Of a DNA stretch of 64,000 nucleotides, positions 11,800 through 22,159 are shown piece by piece. The stretch is from Tipula vernalis (lineage: Eukaryota; Arthropoda; Insecta; Diptera; Tipulidae): assembly GCA_958295665.1 (NCBI GenBank), contig OY282560.1, positions 261,153,368-261,217,367 on the forward strand, written 5' to 3'. The notes beneath the pieces were generated by a model. The model had not been told where the DNA came from. It saw only the letters and a program-made list of their open reading frames with translations, and made no database searches. Both the position numbers and the translations under genes were made by a program. Every line of letters starts with the position of its first letter. Positions within the stretch are counted from its first letter, which is position 1.

Positions 11800-13425
11800 C
11801 TAGTGTAATTTTGCTTTGAATGCAGTATATTTGGATTCCAATTGGAACCAAATAATAAAAATGTTTGTAAAACCTATGGACTCGGATGCAATTTTCTATT
11901 ATAAAAATTGTATTCGCTGTTCAAAAAATGCAATACCAAAGTCCAGTATTAATTTTAATGTGTTGTATCTCCGTTTCCAAGTATAGGCGCAGGTCTGGTA
12001 CTCTTCGTAATCGATTCAAGTGGTGTGGTTCAAAATAATTATCCGTATTCTCGTTTCCAGGTGCAAGCAAGTGTTAAATGATTCACTGTGTGTTTTTTAA
12101 TGCTTCAATAAAACCAAAAAATCACTGTATGTCTTTTCTAACTTTTTGTTTGTTTTTACTATTTATTCTCAATTAATAATTTATTTCCTTTCCACTTTCA
12201 CCTTGCACACATTACCAAAGAAGAAAAAGCTGGCTTTATCTCGCAGAAGTCACTGGCAGAAGAAAGTTTATTTTTAGTTTACATAATTGTTACAAAAAAA
12301 ATTGCTTGATGGGCAGATCCATCTAGCTTTGATAATTTATATAAGTTTTTATAGTGAGTTCGTTCTGCTATAAATTAGTACATCATTGTTTTTATATATA
12401 TGGTATACACACAAAATTGTAAATATTGACAATTTGTTTACCAGATCTAGTACATAAAGAAATAATCACAAAAAAAATGGATATAATACAATAATTGAAT
12501 GTAAGTATAATTATTTTATAAAATAAGAGTGATATAAAACATTAATTTTAAATTGTTTTGTTTTAGGTACTATGTACAACATCAAAATAAAAGCAGAAAA
12601 AGGCTGCAAGGAGTTTTCATCGCTGGATTTTATATAAGTGGAGTGTCATCACCATATTTGTTTGACTTTTGATCAGCTGGGTTTTCAGATAAGTTGATAT
12701 TTAATGAGTGATCAAGTGATTCTTTGTTTCTTTTTTTCTTCCATTTTTAGGAATCACTCGGATGAATCTTAGACAATGTTGAACTTTAACTTTAATTTGA
12801 TATTTTTGTGGTTTGTAACTTTGGTTTCTAGTTTTAGAACTTCGATGTTTGGTTGAAAAAGCTTAACTGGTAGCAGAAAAGTATTGGCCGTGTTTTAGTA
12901 CATCAGCTTCACAAACCTTTTCGCAAGTGGCGCTAGTCCGTGTACAAAATTGTTTGTTTACATTTTTTTATATGGAGTTTCGGTAAATACCAGTCCAATA
13001 AAATTGCAAAATTGTTAATTTTGAGTTGGCTCTGATTTTTGAGTCAGATGGTCGTATATATTTTTTTTTTTATTTTTCCTTAAAACTAATTATTTTATTA
13101 AAATCGTATTTTTCTTATTATACAAAACGTTTATGATTCCAAAATTGTTGTAACTTGTGAACCCGTCATCGCTGATGTGACTAAATATTACAGATACATC
13201 CAGATGCTGGAAAAGCAGGCCCGCACATTAGCCTACACTTTCAACGGAGAAACTGCAGTTACTAGTGGAGAAATGAAAACTTGCGCTTCACCACAATCGT
13301 AGAGGAATAGTTCACGATTTTGTATTATATTTTTGGAGTTTGTTTGTTTTGGTGCACTCTTTTGTAAATGAGCTTTTGCTCAAAATAGAGTTTGCCAAAA
13401 ACAAATTAAATTAATCAGTTAATAA

Positions 13426-13460
<35 letters not shown>

Positions 13461-13700
13461 AAATTAAAATTATTTTTAAAAAACGTTGAAGGTTATATTA
13501 CAAATCTGAAATACTATTTAACATATTTTGTTTAAATTAAATAATCCGCTGACCCTGTTATGTCTGTTGTTTTTGAAATTTATTAGCAAGCAAAATATGC
13601 GATTTGACCTAAATTTTAAAAATAGAAAATAAAGAGAAAGTTAGTAAATTGTATTGAAAAATATAAATTTTATTGTTTTCCTGGATATTAACGGGTTATT
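11800..13700. other. Non-coding interior of the 6.8-kb element
   Basis: No coding motif was seen. A block near 12.90-12.99 kb (TTCGCAAGTGGCGCTAGTC) is related to the blocks near 10.92 and 16.36 kb, so it is a third copy of a subterminal motif. The rest is AT-rich. Confidence 0.5.
13426..13461. repeat. (AAAT)n microsatellite
   Basis: About nine consecutive AAAT units. Confidence 0.9.
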
Positions 13701-13886
13701 TGATCATTTTCCTTAATATTGGGCCCGATTCTGGAACGATAAAATTCATGTTAACCCTTTCAGACCCGAACCTTCGTTTAAAAATTTAATCACTGTTTTT
13801 ATGTGGTTTTTAGTTAATTTGGGGTCGTAGAATTCAAATATATCAATAAAATTACATTATGGCTGCTGCCAAGAAAGTTACGGCGT

Positions 13887-13902
13887 GGCAACATATGGTG
13901 CC
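13887..13902. repeat. Palindromic motif near the left piggyBac end
   Basis: GGCAACATATGGTGCC, one mismatch from the perfect palindrome seen near the right end. It lies 132 bp from the left terminus. Confidence 0.6.
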
Positions 13903-14149
13903 AAATCGACCAAACAGTTACAAAGTAAAATGATAAGACAAAATAATTTTCAGTACTATTTATTTCAAGTTTTATTTTAAATAAAATCACATTTTAGTTA
14001 TCAAATGTTATTTAACTTATTTCTAATAAAAATAAATTTAATTCAGTCTTACGTTTGCAAATAAAAGGAAGTAAAATCACAAATAAAATAAAAAGTTACA
14101 ACAATTTCATAAATTAATTGAAAAATAACAAGTATGTTATGCCTAAAAA

Positions 14150-15642
14150 TTATTTAGTGTGGAATAATAAAAAACAATTATTTTTTCCAGTTATACACAA
14201 ATGCACTTTACATTTAATGCAGACAATTCTGGAGCGTGATGAACAGCTAAGTCGTTTACACCGATATGCGGAATGTGATTCCTCAAATTTTGGTAGATGG
14301 TTAAAGCCATCGAAACGAATATCTGCTACTGGCCTTACTTCATGACAACGGCGAACCGAATCGAGATCTAATTCTGAATCTTCGTTTAATCGTTTCCTAT
14401 TATGTAGTTGTACGTTGGTCAGACTATGGGCAACATTTAATTTAAATTCAACAAGGCTCAATGTGTCGTTAATTGTTAATTTGTTATCTTCGCATTGCTA
14501 AAGTTTGGATTATTAAACCTATTAATTCTGATTGTGCCAGCTGCGTTAATTTGCTTCTGCGAGAGTATTTCAAATAACTGATAACTGGAGAAAAAGTTAT
14601 CAAAAAAGAGTGTGTGGCCTGGTAATTTAAGACGACTTATTAAATGAAGCACCACTGCTGCGCCAAGACCTACACGCGCACGATCAAAACTTGAAATCTC
14701 CGTTTGTGTTCCCTGGTATAAAACAAAATCATAGGGATATCCTGATTTTCCACACAAAACAAATACTTTGAGACCCCAAGGACATGGTTTACCCTTAACA
14801 TATTGCTTAATATTCAACCGACCTTTAAATGGTATTATCTGTTCATCAACAGAAACAGTTTCTTCCACCGGAAATTCTAAGCATCGTCGTCGTACGCAGT
14901 TGATAAGTGGTCGAGTTTTTATAAATTTATCTTTACAATCGAGCGGAATTGTTTCGTTATCAATAAAGTGTATATGAGACCTAAGCCAGAAAAATCTGTC
15001 CCTGGTCATAACTGGTGCAATTGATTGTATTTGCAATTCACGGCTCCAAAACATCCTACATCGCGGTAGTTTTATTACTCCCATTAGCAAATGTATTCCA
15101 AAAAGTTTCATTATTTCATTGGGTGTTGTGTGTTTAAAACCAGAGCGACCCTTTTGTATAGCGTACATGTTTGTATAAAGTGCAATTTCTCCATACATTT
15201 GCTGTGGTATATACTTTTCAAATATTTGTAAAGGCGTTCTGGATTCCATCGAAGTTTGAGTTGGCTCAGCTGTTTGAAAAATGAACGGTGCTGGTTCAAA
15301 TGGACGTCGTCTCCAAGCTATATCATTTTTTTCGGTGATTTTATAATTATTTTGCCGATCTACAAATTCAATTTCGTTATGGCTGTTAAATAGGGGATAT
15401 TCAGTTTGATCACCAACCACGCCTTCGCCCTCTGAGACGATACTCGTATCTGCCAAATCATCATCGACTTCAAATCTCTCATTAACTTCTAATATTTCAA
15501 TAGCATCACTATCTTTATGTTCGGGAACTTCGTCAATATCTATTTCGCCGTCAACGTCTTCATCCAGCTCAATGTCAGATTCATTTGCCATAATAAGGTC
15601 GGCGGCTTCTTGCAATGAGTAAAATTTTTTTCGTTGCGACAT
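14150..15642 (-). pseudogene. piggyBac transposase with internal deletion
   Basis: A 388-residue ORF (15642 to 14476) starts MSQRKKFYSLQEAADLI, has an acidic N-terminus (residues 18-80), then the piggyBac core: LQIFEKYIP, KLFGIHLLMGVIKLP, the first catalytic aspartate in TVSVDEQIIPFKGR and the second in LFFDNFFSS. It stops shortly afterwards. The C-terminal end is found in another frame at 14461-14150: RRCHEVRPVADIRFDG followed by a Cys/His zinc finger CIKCKVHLC ending in CFLLFH. The region between, which in this family holds the third catalytic aspartate (GGVD-type motif), is missing; roughly 100 residues seem lost compared with the usual ~590. The start is supported by the in-frame ATG with piggyBac-like acidic residues following. 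The element could therefore not move by itself, although its ends look intact. Confidence 0.9.
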
Positions 15643-15708
15643 TTTACCTACAAATGCATACAGAATTCTAATGTAATGTTATGTTACTTGTTACGTTTCA
15701 CTCGATTT

Positions 15709-15771
15709 GGCAACAAATGATGACATGGCAACATATGTTGCCATTACACATCAGTATATTTGGCAACATTT
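15709..15771. repeat. Cluster of GGCAACATATG motifs
   Basis: Three related motifs start at 15709, 15727 and 15762; the middle one is the perfect 16-bp palindrome GGCAACATATGTTGCC. They lie just upstream of the transposase ATG, so they could be transposase-binding or promoter motifs. Confidence 0.65.
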
Positions 15772-16111
15772 GTGGTCATGACAATTTTATAATTTATTCA
15801 AAAGCAAGTGACAAATATTTCGATATTTTATCGATTATATAACAAAAAACTGTTAACAAAACTAAATAAATACAATAGTCTTCAAAAAACAAAATTATAA
15901 TAACATAAATAGCCAATAAAACTTACGGTTTTCAACAGTAGAAACTTTTTCGGTCCGTGTCACACTAAAATCACTAATATACTAATTTTTTGTACATTTG
16001 GAGGGAAAAATGACAACCAAACGACATTATATTATATTGAAGAAAGAGACAATAGGATAAAAATGTGTGAAAAAGCAAATGTAATAGCTTAAACAATTAA
16101 GAATAGGCCTT

Positions 16112-16127
16112 GGCAACATATGTTGCC
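16112..16127. repeat. Palindromic motif at the right piggyBac end
   Basis: Perfect GGCAACATATGTTGCC, ending 16 bp inside the right terminus. Confidence 0.7.
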
Positions 16128-16774
16128 GCAAGGTCCCAAAGGGTTAAGTTGTTTTATTTCCTTGCTTCCTATATGAATTTGTATTGAAAAAACAAAAATA
16201 ACATAACATAAAATTTTGTAAGGCAGAATCGGGCCTATTAAAGGGTTTTCAAAATACATGTATTAATTTATTGTAAATTATTAAAACTCTCTTATCGTTT
16301 GTAACAAGAATTCATATAAAAAATCTAAATAAACGTGTACACCGACTAGCGGAACTGGTAAAAGATTTATGAACTAATTTCATGATCTATAATTATTTAA
16401 ATAAATTTAATTAAATTAGTTTAACATTCCGTCACGGCTGTGCTTAACAACTATTTTTAATATAGATATTATAATATTTTTATTATATAATTGAGATTAA
16501 ACAATTCAGTTTATTAGATTACATCGTTCTATAGTAATATCAAATACTAAATATCGTTATGTCAAATTAAATTAGTTTTACGTATTATTTATTTGAACAA
16601 AAATTCCATTGCATTGATTTTACTCGTTTTTTTAAATCGAAATTTAATAAAATTATATTATACGGATTCATAACAGTGTACAATTAGCACCAATACATGA
16701 AAAATTATATATACAATAATATAATATGATTTGGTTTTTTCCAATATGATTTGTATACGTGTTACTGTGGAAAA

Positions 16775-16798
16775 AAGTGTGGAAAACTTCACATCGAT
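16775..16798 (-). repeat. Right terminal sequence of the 6.8-kb element
   Basis: Ends GTGGAAAACTTCACATCGAT, the inverted counterpart of the left end at 10025, directly before the GGTGCTAGGA target copy. Confidence 0.75.
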
Positions 16799-17060
16799 GG
16801 TGCTAGGACATTTTATAAGTACAAGGAATATAAACGCCGATTAACTGGCTCGACGTGGTACAACGGACCACTTTTCAGAAAGCAGATGGTCAAGTATCAC
16901 CTCTTGCGTAGTAACTCGGCAGGTCTGGCCAAAGTTGGACTTGGCGAGATCCAAACAGCTGATCTCATTTCAGCGAAGTCAGATGTGGTTCTTGGAATGA
17001 TTGGAATGATTAACGCTCTTTTGTTAAAGACGTTCTGTTTACCGCTTATATAGAACAAAA
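16799..17060 (+). pseudogene. LINE ORF2 fragment, end of RNase H and C-terminus
   Basis: The reading resumes with VLGHFISTRNINAD, stop, LARRGTT, which corresponds to the (V)PGH...NE.AD.LAR..T end of LINE RNase H domains. A later part in another frame (VLGMIGMINALLLKTF) resembles the region just before the C-terminal Cys/His motif. It is the 3' half of the gene at 9470-10024. Stops and frame changes show it is dead. The C-terminal zinc motif is not visible because the sequence departs near 17.1 kb. Confidence 0.65.
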
Positions 17061-17100
17061 GGCATTCAGCTGATTTGGGAGCATTTAGTTGGTCGCCGGG

Positions 17101-17137
17101 ATAGAATCTGTGGATTTGTGGAAAACTTCACATCCAT
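17101..17137 (-). repeat. Extra copy of the 6.8-kb element end
   Basis: These 37 bases are the exact reverse complement of 10024-10060, yet they lie 303 bp beyond the right end defined by the target duplication. They are bordered by GTCGCC on the left (a few bases away) and immediately on the right. Confidence 0.8.
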
Positions 17138-19424
17138 GTCGCCACACCATATTTTGGCGAATTCGGGTTAATATTAGATATTTTTCCAGATGGTCATTAA
17201 AAGGGCCATTTGCTGTTAAATACCATGTTAGGAGTATTAATGGTGAGCGATCTTTCCTATTTTGCCTATTATTTGAGTGAGACCAATTACAAGGTACAGT
17301 TTTTTTAACTAAATGTTTCTGTGAGGAATAAGCGTGAATTTATAGTTTAAGCTGTACATTGAAGCATTAACTTTAACACCGATCTTAAGGCTGAATTTCT
17401 TAGACAACGAAAACGGACAGCCGAAGGGACAGAAGATTCAGCTAGATATTAAGTGCATACTATTGTATGAGTGTGTTTTTCTACTCTTTCAAGGAATTGC
17501 ATTAACAGATGTCGTTGACAGAAGCGGCACCAATCAAATTTTTCTTTAAATGCCTACTAAATGTCGGGAATAAGAAATCACTTTCCACTGCGAAATATGA
17601 CAATGGAATCCGCTGTCCGTTTAGGTGTATTTTTCTCAGAGGAAAGGTAAATGGAATAGAAAAAGTAAAATTTTGATTTTATATCAAATACTTTTTATTG
17701 ATGTATAATCAAGTAGTACCTATTCCCTTTTTATTTAAAATAGAACCATTATATTGGTGACGTAAATCCATATTTTTTAATTGGTTTTGTAAATCCATAA
17801 AAGTAGATTTATTTTGAATCTCGTATTTCTAGTAGCACACCAACCGAGGGATAAAGAATTTAATACGATTTTTTGATAGTTTAATGAACTACTGTATTTG
17901 GATGGTAAAATCTTGGTTTTTTATATTTTTTTTCTGTATTTACTAGTACATATTACATATTTATTTATTTGGAGGCTACGTGAAAAGCGAAAAATCAATC
18001 AACTAATTTTTATTTCTTATTTTATTGAAAATTAATTTGATTTTGCGTTTTAAAATGAAATTTTATTAAAATAATTTTCATTGATAAATACTATTACGCA
18101 AGAGGGAAGGGTTATTTACTCGCGGGGATTATAATTTATGGATGGTGGCGTCTCAAGTCAAAAAATAAGCTCATGTTTTAACCTCTGCTCTTATGTAATA
18201 TCCATTTAATGTGGTTGCACATAAGTTATATCTAGTAAATTAAATAACAATAAATAGGTAGCAAGCAAAGGAAGTAACTATTTAGTATATAAAGTTATTT
18301 CCTTCCTGGCAACAATATTATCAGAACATATAATTTTTAAAAGAGAAAAACTATTATGAATTTTTATGAACCTATGTATGTATGGACTTGTAAAGTTGCA
18401 GTACTACTATAAAAACCATACACTTACATATAAACCAATCAGAACACACAATCGGGAGGAAACCATGAAATAGGAAAGAACACTAACAGTTAGTTGTGTT
18501 TGTGTACAACAACCACAAAAAAATTTATTTTGAATTATGGAGCATTTAAAAAACCTTTTGGTTTTCACATTTATGTTGTTCTTGTTTTGGAATACATCAA
18601 GAGTACAAAAATGTATAAGCACAAGTGGTATGTATTAACAAAAAAATCTAGGAGAATCGAATTTGTAACACAATTTTTTAGATTTTTTTTCCATGTTTGG
18701 TTTTAATACAATATTTTCAAGAAAATTTATTTATTATTTATGGATTTTCCAAAAAAAAAAAAACCACTTTGCATATTATGGGTTATATGTAATATAGGAA
18801 GATGGTCGTGATATTTATAAATTTTCATTTAGAGTAGAAAAAAAATGCTGTTTTATTTTCATTTTCCATTTTTTTTTTCGCAGGAGGTTCGAAAATATTT
18901 TTCCGTTGAGTTATTTTATTGTTTTGTAAATTAATAACAAGGTAAAAGAGTAATAGTGTGTTAGTACCTGTGTGTTCTGCTTTTAATTCTATACTGGTTT
19001 ATTTATGGTAATTTGGGTATTATCAGTATGTAGATTACATTATTGTATGTATAGTTTATTTATATGGGTTAATAAATTTTCTTTTTTTTTCCTACATGTA
19101 CTGTGAATATTTTAATGTTGTGAATATAAAATTAATGTGGTGAATGTCTTTATTGTATGTAATGAGTCATATAAGTTATGTTATTAAGTCGTTTTATTAT
19201 ACAAAGGGTGATAAGCGACAGAATTATAGAAAGGAATTATGTGCTGTTTCTTATGAGTCAATTGCTATGTTACAAGACTTATTGTCCGGCAGATAAGCAG
19301 TCGTTGATGTCATTATTACTTTAGCTGGAGGTAATATTATAAAATGGCAGTAATAATAATTTGAGATATAATTGAATTAAATTTATTAATTATATTTATA
19401 ATTAAATTTTAAAAGAAATTATCT
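17138..19424. other. Non-coding stretch
   Basis: No reading frame with recognisable motifs. Long T and A runs occur near 18.7-18.9 kb. Nothing else could be supported. Confidence 0.5.
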
Positions 19425-19466
19425 ATTCCAGAAATTCCATCCAGAATTGGATGGAATTTCTGGAAT
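19425..19466. repeat. Perfect 18-bp stem hairpin
   Basis: ATTCCAGAAATTCCATCC (19425-19442) is followed by a 6-base loop AGAATT and its exact reverse complement (19449-19466). It may be the centre of a decayed fold-back element; no surrounding inverted repeat was found. Confidence 0.8.
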
Positions 19467-20920
19467 GGATGGCATGTGGCAATTCGGCTGCTTTATTATA
19501 GACGGTGATGGATGATATTCAAAATATAATAATTGGGCAACTTGTAATCCTTTCTGAACTTTCTTGAAACGTCCGAGATTGCGAGGAAATGTTTTCAATG
19601 AGCAAATTCGGAAGGAGACCGTTTTTGTCTTTATTAAAAAGGTTATGCCACTGAAAATAACTCCACAAACCTCAATTTTGTCTGTTGTTTAGGGTTCTTC
19701 GTAAGTTTTTTCAAAGAATAACGATTCACTTTTTTATCCAAAAAGTGACACAATCGAACTAAGTGTTCTAGTCATCTCAAACCGTCCGGTGTATCCTTCA
19801 TTCCTCGATCTTGCTCATACCACCTCGTAAATTAAAAATATTTACACCAAAGGTAAAAATCATGCTTTCAAATCAAGAAATTGCACATTTTTTGCTGTAA
19901 ATTAGTACAGTTACCTTCTAACTTTTAGAGGGATAAGTTCGTTGGGGTTAATTTTCCATAATGTTACAGTTGTTAAAGTTTTAGTGCAGATAAAAATACA
20001 TACATAGATTGTTGATATTTTATTTAAGTTATCATTAAACTTTGTTGATTGATAGAATAAACTCAATGTTATTAGTTTAGAATATCATTTCTTAAAAGCT
20101 AACAAATTAATATATACAATGTAACTATTCATATTTTTTTGTCAAAAAATTTAATAAATTTTTTAATTAATTCAACGAACAGAAAATTATCATTTTGTAA
20201 CCAATTTGGTTGATCTTACAACTTTTTATTGAATCAATGTACCAATTTAATAGAAGTTTCACGAAATGTTATGCTATGGTTTATATTATTAATGAATTAG
20301 TTAATTAATCATACTAATATTTATGAAACAAAACTATTGATACAACACCTATATTTATTAATTTAAATAACTAATTCATTGGCGCAATGTAATAGATAAT
20401 ATTGAATTGATAAACCTCATTTCACGATGTTATGAACTTTGTATTTAAATCAACAAATAAATTAAGCCGTTAAAAAATGTATTTATTTTATAATTGTTTG
20501 TTTGTTTCTATCTCTGCAATCTTTTCTGGGGCTCTAGGCACTCCCAACTCTATCGCAGTTCGCTTTTTACGTCTTATCTTAACGCAGCAGTAGCCAAATC
20601 GAGGACGTACGGCTATAGACCCGTTTTCGTTTAAACCACCTGCACTTTTGCATTGCTTCATGCCAACCTATAGTGCTGAAAGTTCAAAAATAACACATTT
20701 TTGAAGACAATTTTCACTAAGAAATAAACATTTTCATGATTCGAATTTTCAATCAAATAAAATTGCATGTTTTATGAGTATTTTCGTATAAAAATAATAT
20801 AAAAGCTCATAACTCTTATATGTATACTAAAAATGTAAATGAAAACAATCGTTTTCTCATATAGTTTCATGGTAAAGAAAAAATTGTATGTACCTTATTT
20901 TATGCTTAGTAAAAAATACA
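19467..20920. other. Non-coding stretch
   Basis: No coding motif was found. A short segment at 20.53-20.67 kb has a more balanced base composition than its surroundings but shows no motif I recognise. Confidence 0.45.
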
Positions 20921-20921
20921 G

Positions 20922-22150
20922 TCAATGTGGAGGCTCTTTCAATATAGCCGACTCAGTACTCCTACCTTGGCGGAACCCATGTTGATGAACGCTTATAGTA
21001 TTACACGAATCAAGAAATATGGTCTCTGTTTTTAACTGCTTTTTCCAAAACTTTGAGAATAACTGGCTAGAGTGCAATGGGTTTGTAGTTACCCTTATCA
21101 CTAGGGTCACCACTTTTAAAAATAGGAATAATAGTAGCATATTTAAGCCTCTTAGGTAGTACTTCCCTGTTCAAAGGAAAGGTTGAATATATGAGCAAGA
21201 ACAGGGCTAATAGACTTAGAAATAACTTTCAAAATATTGTTACTAATCCCTTCATTATCTAAAGACTTTTTCGGCTCTAACGATTCGATAATAGCTAAAA
21301 TTTCACTATTAGAAACCGGAGTCATAAAGAATGTATTCGAACAATAATCATACGGAAGGCCGTGATTTATTGGTATGATATTCGTGAAAAATTTAGTCCT
21401 TGACTTGTCAGCAATGCTAGTAAAATAAAAATTTAACTCAACAGATATGTATACTGCATTAGTAAGCAGAGTAACGCTATCAGAAAAAATATTTCTAACC
21501 GATTATGCTTTAGCCTTTTTTGTTAAAATTTCATTAACAAGGCTCCAATTCTTTTTAGCATCACCTCCATTAATTAAGAAACGATTCAAATAATACGTTT
21601 CTTTCTCACTCTTAACATCAACATTTATTTGTCTGCACATAGAATTTATTTCTCTTAGATTCATATCATTTGGATGTTTTTTTAACTATTTGCGAAATTT
21701 GTTTGTTTTTCTAATTCGACTGGCAAGATTATATGAGATCCATGGCTGTAAGAGCCTTATATTTTTGACCCGAGAATTAATATAGCACTGCTTCAAAATG
21801 TTCCAAATAATGCTAAAAAATATATTAAGAGGTAGAGACGGATCACCTAGATTCAGAACAGACGTCCAGTGTACCTGCTCGACGAATCCATTTAACAATA
21901 CCATATTAACTATTTTTTCTGAGTACAATAAAAATTAGCACGGGATGTCGAAACTGTATCAAGTTTAAATAATATCTCGATGAAGTGATGATCTGAAATC
22001 TTAAGATCAATTGCAGATGGCTTGAGGCATGAATGATCATTTGATCGCAGACGAGCAAATAATGATCGATGCAGGTGGATAATGAAATTACCACTCGAGT
22101 TGGAACAATAACCAGTGATTCAAAACCAAAGAATAACATAAGAAACATAT
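20922..22150 (-). pseudogene. LINE fragment (endonuclease end to early RT)
   Basis: Read on the minus strand from 22150, frames in order give the end of an APE-type endonuclease (PTRVV, CIDHY, then ISDHHF-like), the linker (QPWISYNLASRIR, about 21.72 kb) and the beginning of a reverse transcriptase (IIPIFKSGDPSDKGNYKPIA-like near 21.1 kb, VILKVLEKA, then HQHGFRQGRSTESAIL near 20.96 kb). Each part sits in a different frame. The catalytic RT aspartates that should follow are absent: homology ends near 20.92 kb. The motif set fits jockey/CR1-type non-LTR elements. It resembles the LINE at 31.5-35.5 kb in domain wording but not enough to call them one family. Confidence 0.7.
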
Positions 22151-22159
22151 AATCATCAT

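Larger units (their letters stand above)
13755..16143 (-). mobile_element. piggyBac-family transposon
   Basis: Duplicated TTAA target at 13751-13754 and 16144-16147 encloses ends reading CCCTTTCAGACC on the left and, inverted, CCCTTTGGGACC on the right. The 2.4-kb interior encodes a piggyBac transposase on the minus strand with a deletion. Several copies of the palindrome GGCAACATATGTTGCC lie near both ends. TTAA targets and a CCC-starting TIR are diagnostic of piggyBac. Confidence 0.9.
13717..16237. mobile_element. TTAA-flanked MITE carrying the piggyBac
   Basis: TTAA at 13713-13716 and 16238-16241 flank inward-facing ends that share GGCCCGATTCTG (13722-13733 and, inverted, 16224-16235). 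If the inner piggyBac and one TTAA are removed, the remainder is only about 130 bp, a plausible non-autonomous piggyBac-type MITE that then received a full piggyBac at an internal TTAA. The arms are short, so this is a moderate call. Confidence 0.55.
10025..16798. mobile_element. 6.8-kb TIR element inserted in a LINE
   Basis: The LINE RNase H frame breaks at 10024 and resumes at 16799, and the 10 bases GGTGCTAGGA occur on both sides (10015-10024 and 16799-16808), a target-site duplication. The element ends mirror each other (TGATGTGAAGTTTTCCAC-like), and weaker inverted similarity continues inward: a block with GAAATTAGTTCATAAA and CGCTAGTC near 10.91-10.96 kb recurs inverted near 16.34-16.40 kb, and a related block lies near 12.9-13.0 kb. 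The left 1.8 kb holds an inverted set of roughly 148-bp repeats. No transposase belonging to it is visible; the only gene inside is a later piggyBac. A target duplication near 10 bp with long degenerate TIRs would suit a Mutator-like or fold-back element, but this is inference. Confidence 0.75.

Noticed and set aside
18407..18706. Overlapping 70-codon ORFs on both strands
   Set aside because: They overlap antisense, are low-complexity and carry no motif.
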